A DNA stretch of 64,000 nt from JBBDWK01 sp040902885 (lineage in GTDB: Bacteria; Acidobacteriota; Terriglobia; Bryobacterales; Bryobacteraceae), in NCBI GenBank assembly GCA_040902885.1, contig JBBDWK010000046.1:76890-140889 (forward strand). The letters are read 5' to 3'. Below the pieces are notes generated by a model, which did no database searches, had not been told where the DNA came from, and saw nothing but the letters and a program-made list of their open reading frames with translations. The first letter of the stretch is position 1, and each line of letters begins with the position of its first letter. Of the stretch, positions 51,992-61,038 are shown piece by piece. Position numbers and translations under genes: made by a program.

Positions 51992-53121
51992 CCCCGAAGT
52001 TCCCGGATGGCATCCACCATGCGCTGGAGGTCCGGCATAACCGAGAGATGGCACCAGGAAAAACGCAGTGCTCCCGTCTTGCGTTCCTCGGATAATCCCA
52101 TCGCGCTCAACACGTGACTGCACGTATATGACTGCGATGCGCAGGCGGCGCCGTTCGACAGAGCCGCCAGATCCTGCCATGCTTCGAGCGCGGATTCGGC
52201 ATCCACTCCGGGGATGGAGAGATTGAGAATGTTCGGGAGCGAGCGATTCAGATCGCCATTGATCTCGACCTCGAGAGGCGCAAGGCCAGCCAGCAGGCGC
52301 TCGCGGAAGGCGAGGCAGCAGCGCATGCGTTCTCTGTATTCCTGAAGAGCCAGCTCCGCCGCCTTGCCCAGTCCCGCGATGAGATGCACGGGAAGCGTGC
52401 CAGGCCGTAAGCCTCGCTCCTGCCCACCTCCATGCATCAATGCGCTGAGTGGCGGTCTCGCGGTCTTCCTCCTGCGCGCGATGAGGGCGCCCACACCCTT
52501 CGGCGCATGGAGCTTGTGTCCGCTGATGCTGATGAAATCGATGCGCGGACTCCGAAGGCTCTCAATCTCCTTGCCATAACTCTGCGCCGCGTCCACGTGG
52601 AAGAACGCCGGATGCCCCTCGAGAAGCTCCGCGACTTCCGGGACCGGTTGCAGCACGCCGGTTTCGTTGTTGACGTGCATCACGCTCACCAGCAGCGTGT
52701 CCGGGCGCAGGGCTTCTCGGACGGCTTCCGGCTCTACCCAGCCGGAGCTGTTCGGGGGCACGTTGGTTACCTCGAATCCCCTCCGCGCCATCTCCTCTAA
52801 GGGCTCCAGAACGGCGTGGTGTTCGATCTGTGTGGTAACGATGTGGCGCTGGCCCATTGCAGACCCGTACTCCGCCAAGCCTAGAATCGCCAGATTGTTG
52901 CTTTCCGTGGCTCCGCTGGTAAAGATCACCTCGCTTCGCGCCGCCCCGACTACTGCCGCCACCTGGTTGCGCGCCCTCTCCACGGCGCTTCGGGCGCGGC
53001 GGCCATAGTCGTGTGTGCGGCTGCCCGCATTTCCGAACTCGTCGTCGAGGTAAAGCAGGACTTCCTCGCGCACACGAGGGTCGATGGGAGTGGTTGCTGC
53101 GCAGTCGAGATAGACAGCCAT
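51988..53121 (-). CDS. Cysteine desulfurase (NifS/IscS/DndA-like)
   Basis: From ATG 53121 the product is 377 aa. It has MAVYLDCAATTPIDPRVR, FGNAGSRTHDYG, TSGATESNNLA, the PLP lysine Lys203 in SISGHKLHAPKG, and a Cys-rich active-site loop GAACASQSYTCSH. It removes sulfur from cysteine to form a persulfide. The SRTH region recalls the DndA subgroup, but no dndBCDE genes are seen. It is coupled to the GcvH-like gene and divergent from the lipoate ligase gene by about 40 bases. Confidence 0.88.
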   Translation of the reverse strand: MAVYLDCAATTPIDPRVREEVLLYLDDEFGNAGSRTHDYGRRARSAVERARNQVAAVVGAARSEVIFTSGATESNNLAILGLAEYGSAMGQRHIVTTQIEHHAVLEPLEEMARRGFEVTNVPPNSSGWVEPEAVREALRPDTLLVSVMHVNNETGVLQPVPEVAELLEGHPAFFHVDAAQSYGKEIESLRSPRIDFISISGHKLHAPKGVGALIARRRKTARPPLSALMHGGGQERGLRPGTLPVHLIAGLGKAAELALQEYRERMRCCLAFRERLLAGLAPLEVEINGDLNRSLPNILNLSIPGVDAESALEAWQDLAALSNGAACASQSYTCSHVLSAMGLSEERKTGALRFSWCHLSVMPDLQRMVDAIRELRG

Positions 53122-53163
53122 TTCGAATTCCGGCGTAGTTGCTTTATTATCGCCCAGAGGATC

Positions 53164-53781
53164 ATGCTGCCCGAAGAACAACTAGCGCTCGACGAAGCCA
53201 TGCTGCACCTGCCGGACGGGCATGCCGGCCTTCTCCGCTTCTGGGAAAGCGACCGCCCGTTCGTGGTGCTGGGCCACAACGGAAAGCTGCGGGAGGAGGT
53301 TCACGTGGAGGCCTGCGAGCGGGAGGCAATTCCGATCCTGCGGCGCGTCACGGGCGGCGGCACGGTCCTGCAAGGACCTGGCTGCCTGAACTACGCGCTG
53401 GCTTTGTCTCTCGAACGCTATCCGGAGCTACGAGACGTGCGGCACAGCGCCTGCATCATCCTGGGCAAGGTGGGGCAGGCATTCAGCCTGCCGGTGGAAG
53501 TGTGTGGCTTACTCGATCTCGCTCTCGATGGGCGGAAGGTCTCGGGCAGCGCGCAGCGGCGCACGCGCGGCGTACTGCTGCACCACGGCACATTGCTGTA
53601 TAACTTTGAAGTGAAATTAGTGGAACGCTATCTGCAGGAACCGAAGCGGCAGCCAGAGTACCGGCGGGGAAGGCCGCACGCGGAGTTTCTGGGCAACCTG
53701 CCCTTGACCGCGGAAGAGATCAAAGACCGAATTTCCTCGGCGTTTACTTCAGTAATTGATCCTCAAAACTGTAGTCGATAG
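53164..53781 (+). CDS. Short lipoate-protein ligase (LplA/LipB-like)
   Basis: From ATG 53164 (AGAGGATC upstream) the product is 205 aa. The lipoate-binding core includes RRVTGGGTVLQGPG, CLNYALAL, the catalytic-type Lys in DGRKVSGSAQRR and LLHHGTLL. It lacks the C-terminal domain of long LplA enzymes and is thus about the size of LipM or the catalytic-domain-only ligases. It is expected to attach lipoate or octanoate to the GcvH-like neighbour. Its 3' end overlaps the opposing epimerase by 38 bases. Confidence 0.85.
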   Translation: MLPEEQLALDEAMLHLPDGHAGLLRFWESDRPFVVLGHNGKLREEVHVEACEREAIPILRRVTGGGTVLQGPGCLNYALALSLERYPELRDVRHSACIILGKVGQAFSLPVEVCGLLDLALDGRKVSGSAQRRTRGVLLHHGTLLYNFEVKLVERYLQEPKRQPEYRRGRPHAEFLGNLPLTAEEIKDRISSAFTSVIDPQNCSR

Positions 53782-54708
53782 TTACTTTCGGCCAGTTCTC
53801 AAGATACCACCGGTAAGTCTGCTCCAGCGCCTTCTCGAAAGGAGTTTCCCGGAAGCCTAGCACCTTCTTCGCTTTCGTCATGTCCTCCGTAATCGGAGGA
53901 ACGTCAAGATACTCGCCGAAGTAAGCCGGAGAACCCATAGGATTCCCGCCCGCCGCAAGGATACGCTCGCGTGGGATGGGAACCATGCGCACCTGTTTAC
54001 CCGCCGCCCGAGCCAGGGCCTCCACCGCCTCTCTCTGGCTAATGGCTTTGTCGTGCCCCACGTTGAAGGCCTGCCCGGGGGCGTCGGAGTTTTCCATAGC
54101 CGCAACGCACGCCGACACCAGGTCGTCCACATATACGAACTGCATGAGGCGGCTGCCATCGGCGGGAAGAATAATGGGCCGGCCGTCGCGAATCCGGTCC
54201 CAAAAGAACGCCTCCCGGTAGAAGGGGTTACCGGGGCCGTACACGAAGGGGGGCCTCAGCGCAACCACGGGAAACCCGGTGCGGTCGTAAAGCTCGGAGA
54301 GAATCCGCTCACTCATGGCCTTGTTCCGCGAGTACGGATTGGCGTCGTCGTCGGGAACCAGCTCGTCGTTCTCTTTATGATCCAGACCGCTACCGTAAAC
54401 CGCCACGCTGGACATGAAGATGTAGCGTTCCAGGCGGTTTTGAAGCGCCAGGGCAGCACCGTAAACCTGGGCCGACGTCGTACCGCGGTCCCAGTCGTAG
54501 ACGTTGTCGAAGACTACGTCAAAGCCGCGTCCGCGAACCACCCGCGCAACCTGCTCCGGGTCGTTGCGATCGGCGACCACCTCTTCCACCTCCTGTCCCA
54601 GGTCGTGACCGGGACGGCGATGCAGCACGGCCACCGAATGGCCGGCTTCAAGGAGCCGATCTACCAGCCGGCGGCCGATGAACAGCGTGCCGCCGATGAC
54701 CAGCGTCT

Positions 54709-54712
<4 letters not shown>
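53744..54712 (-). CDS. NAD-dependent epimerase/dehydratase family protein
   Basis: The 322-aa short-chain dehydrogenase-like protein has the Rossmann motif VIGGTLFIGRRL, FMSSVAVYGSG with the catalytic Ser, and YSRNKAMSE holding the Tyr-x-x-x-Lys pair. RPPFVYGPGN and FVYVDDLVSACVAA complete an extended SDR. The substrate is probably a nucleotide-sugar. The start overlaps the inositol-phosphate synthase stop by four bases, so the two are coupled. Confidence 0.9.
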
Positions 54713-56028
<1,316 letters not shown>

Positions 56029-56080
56029 TGCAGTGTTCTCCTTGATTTACGCTGAAAGATCGGACGCAAAAGCGAATTGA

Positions 56081-56086
56081 TATAAT
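56081..56086 (+). promoter_or_regulatory. Putative -10 element of the LytTR regulator gene (leaderless)
   Basis: TATAAT is separated from the ATG at 56096 by nine bases. No purine-rich ribosome binding site lies between. The 67-base region is shared with the divergent ino1 gene. Confidence 0.5.
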
Positions 56087-56095
56087 ACCAACTTC

Positions 56096-56869
56096 ATGAC
56101 TGATCGCGCGACGCCCACGCTTACCGCGATTCTGGCTGACGACGAGCGCCTGGCACGCGAAGAGCTTGCCTACCTGCTGCGGGATTTCCCCGATATCGAG
56201 GTGGTCGGCACGGGCGTCAACGGTCTGGAAGCGGTCCATCTCATCGAGGAACACGCGCCCGACCTGGCCTTCCTCGACGTGCAGATGCCCGGTCTGGACG
56301 GCATGGGCGTGGTGCGCCGGCTGCGCGAGAAGGAAGTGGAGCTGCCACACTTCATCTTCGCCACGGCGTACGAGCAGTATGCCGTCGAGGCCTTCCGCAT
56401 GGAGGCGATGGACTATCTGCTGAAGCCCATCGAGAAGCCCAGGCTTGCCGAAACCATCGAGCGCGCCCGCCGCGCCATCCAGGAGCGGCAGAAGGCGGTG
56501 CAGGAGCAGCCCCCCGCAAAGAGCGGGCACCAGCGCACCAAGCTGCTGGTGCGCCACAGCAACCGCAACTTCATTGTGGACGCTCAGGAAGTGATCTACG
56601 CGACCATCGACGACGGGTTGATTACGCTCGTCTCCGACCGCGTGGAAGGCCATTCCAACTACCGCACCATCGAGGATCTGCAGGCTAACCTCGACCGCGA
56701 TACCTTTTGGAGGGTACACCGCTCCTACTTGGTGAACATCAACCGGATCAAGGAAGTGGTGCCGTGGTTCAAGTCGAGCTTCCAGTTGCGCATGGACGAT
56801 AAGAAGCAGACCGAAATTCCGGTGAGCCGCGTGCAGACGCGGCGCCTGCGCGAGCTATTGAAGCTGTAG
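56096..56869 (+). CDS. LytTR family response regulator
   Basis: The 257-aa protein has an N-terminal REC domain (Asp15-Asp16, phosphoacceptor Asp61 in LAFLDVQMPGLDG, YLLKPIEKPR) and a C-terminal LytTR DNA-binding domain from about residue 150 (RHSNRNFIVDAQEVIYA, TFWRVHRSYLVNINRIKEV, IPVSRVQTRRLRELL). The cognate histidine kinase is not visible. The gene is divergent from ino1, so regulation of that unit is possible. Confidence 0.94.
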   Translation: MTDRATPTLTAILADDERLAREELAYLLRDFPDIEVVGTGVNGLEAVHLIEEHAPDLAFLDVQMPGLDGMGVVRRLREKEVELPHFIFATAYEQYAVEAFRMEAMDYLLKPIEKPRLAETIERARRAIQERQKAVQEQPPAKSGHQRTKLLVRHSNRNFIVDAQEVIYATIDDGLITLVSDRVEGHSNYRTIEDLQANLDRDTFWRVHRSYLVNINRIKEVVPWFKSSFQLRMDDKKQTEIPVSRVQTRRLRELLKL

Positions 56870-56920
56870 TAACTTGGAGGCTCCGCCTGCCGCCGCGGGC
56901 GCCAGGAATTGGCGGCCCGA

Positions 56921-58249
56921 CTATCGCGCTGCCTCCGCAATCGCGAACAGCGTTCCGTCTCCACGCAGAAAGATCATCCCGGCCGAAATCGCCGGCGACG
57001 CCAGGAACCGCTCGCCCAGGTCGTTCTTGGCCAACACTTCCGCCTTCCGTCCCGCGCGCAAGACGTACATCTCCCCCGTCTCGCTCAGCAGATAAACTTT
57101 CCCGTCAGCGGCGACCGGCGAAGCGAAGAAAATTCCGCCCATTCGCTCTTTCCATACGGGAGTGCCAGTCTCCGCCTCGGCGCAGGTAACCACTCCAACT
57201 TCGTTCGTCATGTAAAGCAGGCCCTGATACTGCACGACCGACGGAACGTACGAACCACCATTCGGCATGCGCCAGCGGAGATGGCTCACAGTTACATCGC
57301 CGCGTCCTCCGGGGCGAAGCGCCAGAATATCGCTGTTGCGATAGCCACGGCTCAAGTAGATCGTGCCATCGTGAAACACGGGAGAGGGAATGGGCGTCTG
57401 GCGTTCGCTCCCGGCGTGCCACAGCAGTTGTCCGTTGGCGGGATCGTATGCATCGATACGGGCGTTGGAGTTAACGATGAGTTCGTCGCCTCGCGGCCCG
57501 GTCACGACGACAGGGGTGCTGTGCGAAACCCGGCCGCTCCCGCGATCCACTTTCCAACGCTCCTCGCCCGTGGCGGCGTCCAGCGCCAGTAAGTACGAGA
57601 CCGGCCCGTGGTCGCAGAGCAGTATCAGTAGATTCTTGTAAATGGCCGGAGAGCTGCCGTGCCCCCATTGGTTCAGAAAGGAGCCGTGCTCCTGGCCGAG
57701 ATGCCGCTTCCAAACTTGCCCGCCCTCCATATCGATCGCCACTACCTGTCCGTTTCCGAACCACGCATAGATACGCTTGCCATCGGAAACCGGCGTGGGG
57801 GTCGCCAGATTGTGTTTCTCGTGAGCATCCGGACGCTCGCCTGCCGCGGCTGTCTTATACTCCCAAAGCCGCCTTCCATCGGAGCGCCGGAACGCCTCCA
57901 CAACCAGGTACAGTTTGCCATCCGCGCTCTCAGAACGGCCGATCGCGTTCTCGCGCACGGCCAACGTGCGGTCGTCCCGTGCCAGCCGTGGATCGCCGCC
58001 GCCGCCGGTCGAGTAGCTGCCGATCTGCGAAGTGGCGATCACCAAGCCGCCCAAAACGATCGGGGACGACGCTCCCGTGCCGGCCAGCGAAGCTTTCCAG
58101 GCGACGTTTTTCGCTGAACCCCAGTGCGTCGGCAATCCGGTTTCGGTCGAGGTCCCCTGGCTTGCCGGCCCCCGCCATTGAGGCCAATCTCCAGCCGCTA
58201 ACATGGGCAGCATCCAAAGCAGAACGGCGCCAATTCCTAGCCAGTTCAC
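56921..58249 (-). CDS. Second exported PQQ-type beta-propeller protein
   Basis: The best functional start is a GTG at 58249, which gives MNWLGIGAVLLWMLPMLAAG as a signal peptide and then DWPQWRGP, the same opening as the protein at 304. Blades are seen in LDAATGEERWK, YDPANGQLLWHAG, LALRPGGRGDVTVSHLRW and CAEAETGTPVWKE, in 442 aa. An in-frame ATG at 58327 would add a DUF433 stub (see the adjacent pseudogene entry). The protein is probably periplasmic, with unknown substrate. Confidence 0.82.
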   Translation of the reverse strand: MNWLGIGAVLLWMLPMLAAGDWPQWRGPASQGTSTETGLPTHWGSAKNVAWKASLAGTGASSPIVLGGLVIATSQIGSYSTGGGGDPRLARDDRTLAVRENAIGRSESADGKLYLVVEAFRRSDGRRLWEYKTAAAGERPDAHEKHNLATPTPVSDGKRIYAWFGNGQVVAIDMEGGQVWKRHLGQEHGSFLNQWGHGSSPAIYKNLLILLCDHGPVSYLLALDAATGEERWKVDRGSGRVSHSTPVVVTGPRGDELIVNSNARIDAYDPANGQLLWHAGSERQTPIPSPVFHDGTIYLSRGYRNSDILALRPGGRGDVTVSHLRWRMPNGGSYVPSVVQYQGLLYMTNEVGVVTCAEAETGTPVWKERMGGIFFASPVAADGKVYLLSETGEMYVLRAGRKAEVLAKNDLGERFLASPAISAGMIFLRGDGTLFAIAEAAR

Positions 58250-58327
58250 CGCCAGGCGCGTGCTCCGGACGACAGGTTTACCCGCCAGGATCTCGGGATC
58301 GATCACGATGCGCTCAGACCAGGGCAT
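58250..58327 (-). pseudogene. DUF433 antitoxin stub fused in frame upstream of the beta-propeller gene
   Basis: The 26 codons from ATG 58327 encode MPWSERIVIDPEILAGKPVV followed by RSTRLAV, which is the conserved N-terminal third of DUF433 proteins. Similarity ends where the next residue, NWLG, starts the signal peptide of the beta-propeller protein. The rest of the antitoxin gene and its PIN-like partner are absent, so this looks like a recombination or deletion remnant. Whether it is translated as a chimera is not known. Confidence 0.7.
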
Positions 58328-58492
58328 GCCTTGATGATACGCCAGTGCCGGTACATGCCACTCCACACCCGCCCGCATCCGGAAAAAGATTGTGTAGACA
58401 GTCCATATTGGTAGAGGACGCGTTGCAGCATAGGGACTCGTCAACGGAAGGATTTTTGGCGAACTACAGGTCGTCTCCTACGCGCTGCCCGT

Positions 58493-59386
58493 TCAGCAGG
58501 AGACCGGATCGCGCACCAGCTCACCGAACAGCTCCGGCCGGCGCGTCCGGAGCATGTAATTGGCGAGGGACCGCTCGCGGGCCAGCCGCATGGGGTCGAG
58601 GTCAGCGACGATCATCTCCTCCTGGACCCGTTCCTGCTGGGCGCTCGCAAGGAGTTCCCCGTCGGGCCCCCAGATGAAAGCCGTGCCAGCGTGATGGGGT
58701 TGGTTCTCGTGGTCCTTGGGATAGCTGTCCAGGGTTCCTGCCCGACCGGCCTGGTCGGTTAGGACGGCGAAGCAGGCGTTCTCGCGGGCACGCAGGGCGT
58801 ACGTAGCGACGAAAGCGTGGGAGTGGCGCCGAGCCGCCGCCTCACCTTCCGGCGTGTCGGGCCACGGCCTGAAACGGGCGGCGTGGGGCATCAGGAGCAC
58901 CTCGGCCCCGCGCAGGGCCAGCACGCGGGCGACCTCGGGGAACTGATTGTCGTAGCAGATGACCGTGCCTACCTTACAGCGCCCGATATCAAACACAAGG
59001 ATGTCTCGGCCACCCTTGTAGTAGTTCACCTCGTCGCGCGACAAGTGCAGCTTCCGCTGCTTGCCGATGAAACCACCCGGGCCCACCAGCACCTGGGTGT
59101 TGTATACGATATCGTGCTCCTTTTCGCTGAGCCCGACGGAGAGCACCAGACCATGACGCCGGGCCAGGTCGCTCAGCCGACGCACGCTCGGCCCATCAGG
59201 CACCGGTTCGGCCAGTTCCCAGGTGTTCGGGGTACAGTGGCCATGGACCACCAACTCGGGGAAGAGTACGAGATCGGCCTTCGCCGCGGCTGCGCGCTCG
59301 CACCAGCCGTCGATGGCGGCCAGGACGCGCTCCGATTCGCCCAGAAGCCCATTCATGCTCACGGCCGCGACACAGGTCGCTTGCAT
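58493..59386 (-). CDS. Carbon-nitrogen hydrolase (nitrilase superfamily)
   Basis: From ATG 59386 (AAGGAGATT upstream) the product is 297 aa. The catalytic Glu-Lys-Cys triad is seen in LVLFPELVVHG, GKQRKLHLSRDE and GTVICYDNQFPE. It is an amidase or carbamoylase acting in the cytoplasm, substrate unknown. A TATAAT box at 59434-59429 lies upstream of a leader of about 40 bases with the ribosome binding site. Upstream frames to 59512 lack support. Confidence 0.92.
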   Translation of the reverse strand: MQATCVAAVSMNGLLGESERVLAAIDGWCERAAAAKADLVLFPELVVHGHCTPNTWELAEPVPDGPSVRRLSDLARRHGLVLSVGLSEKEHDIVYNTQVLVGPGGFIGKQRKLHLSRDEVNYYKGGRDILVFDIGRCKVGTVICYDNQFPEVARVLALRGAEVLLMPHAARFRPWPDTPEGEAAARRHSHAFVATYALRARENACFAVLTDQAGRAGTLDSYPKDHENQPHHAGTAFIWGPDGELLASAQQERVQEEMIVADLDPMRLARERSLANYMLRTRRPELFGELVRDPVSC

Positions 59387-59428
59387 CTTAGAATCTCCTT
59401 CTACAGGTCCAAAGGACCGACCCGCGGA

Positions 59429-59434
59429 ATTATA
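59429..59434 (-). promoter_or_regulatory. Putative -10 element of the nitrilase-family gene
   Basis: TATAAT on the minus strand lies 42 bases upstream of the ATG at 59386, with an AAGGAG ribosome binding site between. A convincing -35 box is not seen. Confidence 0.35.
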
Positions 59435-59534
59435 GCATGAGTTGGCTCTGTCGCCACCCGTCTGTTTCGACGAAAAATTAGACCCGCAACCCGGTGAATC
59501 GTTACCTCTCAATCGGTTCCTGGCGCCCTACGGC

Positions 59535-61022
59535 TTAACCGACGATCTGCGGGATCAACTCGCCGTGAACATCGGTGAGTCTCATGTTGCGGCCGTTGAA
59601 GTAGTAGGTCAGTTTCTTGTGGTCCATGCCAAGCAAATGCAGAAGCGTAGCGTGGACGTCGTGGTTCCAGATAATCTGCTCGGCGGCCTTGTAACCCACT
59701 TCGTCGCTAGCTCCGATATGCTGACCGCCCTTGATTCCTGCGCCGCACATCCACATCGTCTGGCAACCCGGGTTGTGATCGCGCCCCAAAGCCCGCTGCG
59801 AGATCGGCATGCGGCCGAACTCCGATTGCCAAAGGACGGCGGTCTCGTCCAGCAGCCCGCGCCGCTTGAGGTCGGTGATGAGGCCCGTGATCGGCTTGTC
59901 CACCTCCGGTGCGTGCATGCCGTGGTTTTCGACGATGCTGCTGTGAGCATCCCACGTATCCACGTTCTGGTTGACAATGGACCCGCTGTACAGCTGTACG
60001 AAGCGAACTCCGCGCTCAATCATTCGCCGGGCGAGCAGACACTGGCGGCCGAATGGCTCGGAAACCTTGTTGTCCAGCCCGTACATCTTCTTGGTCTCTT
60101 CGCTCTCCTTGCCGATGTCTACCGCCTCCGGAGCGCAGGACTGCATGCGGTACGCCAGCTCGTAGGAGGCGATCCGCGCCGAAAGATCGGAAACGCCGGG
60201 ATTCTTCTCGGCATGATTCTGATTCATCCAGGCGAGGTGGTCGAGCCGCCGTCGCTCCTCTTCCAGAGTCATGTATTGAGGGGGCGCGGACAGATCGAGG
60301 ATCGGGTCGCCGACAGAGCGGAAAACAGTGCCCTGATAGGACGCCGGCAGAAAGCCTGCGTGCCAGTTCGTGGGCCCGCTGAACGGTCCGCCGCGCTGGT
60401 CGTAGATCACGACGTATGCCGGCAGGTTGCTGTTCTCGCTACCGAGCCCGTAGGTCACCCAGGCGCCCAAACTTGGAAAGCCCATGAGGATCGACCCGGT
60501 GTTCCACTCGTAGTGCGAAAGTACGTGGTCGTTCGATTTACCGATGGCGGAGTGGATGAATGCGAGCTCGTCCACAATCGTCGCCATGTGTGGGAACAGG
60601 TCGGAAACCCAGGTTCCGGACTGGCCATATTGTTTGAAGCTAAAGGGGCTCTTCATCAGCGGACCGGGGTAGCCCTGACGCACTCGAATCTCACCTTTAC
60701 CTTCCAGCGCCACACCGTGATACTTTTGCAGGTCCGGCTTGTAATCGAAAGTGTCGACATGGCTGACGCCGCCGCTCATGAAGAGGTGGATCACCTGCTT
60801 GGCCCGTGGCTTGAAGTGCGGCGGCTTGGGAAGGTAGGGAGACTCCTTGACGCCTTGCGACCCCAGACAACTGCCTGGAGGCTCAGCGGCAAGCAGACGA
60901 TCTTGGTTCAACAGGTCAATCAGGGCCAGCCCGCCTATTCCCAAGCCGGCCTTGAACCAGAAATCGCGCCGGCTGATGTGGCGCTGCTTCCTGCTTTCTC
61001 TGTCGTCACACAGTGGAGTCAT
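59535..61022 (-). CDS. DUF1501 family protein
   Basis: The 495-aa protein has a Tat-type leader with SRRDFWFKAGLGIGG. HLFMSGGVSHVDTFDYKP, GRQCLLARRMIERGVRFVQL and SEFGRMP with late GRDHNP are characteristic of DUF1501, a family with alkaline-phosphatase-like fold features. It follows the PSD1/DUF1549/DUF1553 gene by 16 bases, the classic pairing in Planctomycetota and Acidobacteriota, with unknown exported function. Confidence 0.93.
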   Translation of the reverse strand: MTPLCDDRESRKQRHISRRDFWFKAGLGIGGLALIDLLNQDRLLAAEPPGSCLGSQGVKESPYLPKPPHFKPRAKQVIHLFMSGGVSHVDTFDYKPDLQKYHGVALEGKGEIRVRQGYPGPLMKSPFSFKQYGQSGTWVSDLFPHMATIVDELAFIHSAIGKSNDHVLSHYEWNTGSILMGFPSLGAWVTYGLGSENSNLPAYVVIYDQRGGPFSGPTNWHAGFLPASYQGTVFRSVGDPILDLSAPPQYMTLEEERRRLDHLAWMNQNHAEKNPGVSDLSARIASYELAYRMQSCAPEAVDIGKESEETKKMYGLDNKVSEPFGRQCLLARRMIERGVRFVQLYSGSIVNQNVDTWDAHSSIVENHGMHAPEVDKPITGLITDLKRRGLLDETAVLWQSEFGRMPISQRALGRDHNPGCQTMWMCGAGIKGGQHIGASDEVGYKAAEQIIWNHDVHATLLHLLGMDHKKLTYYFNGRNMRLTDVHGELIPQIVG

Positions 61023-61038
61023 GTTGCTCTACCTTGTC

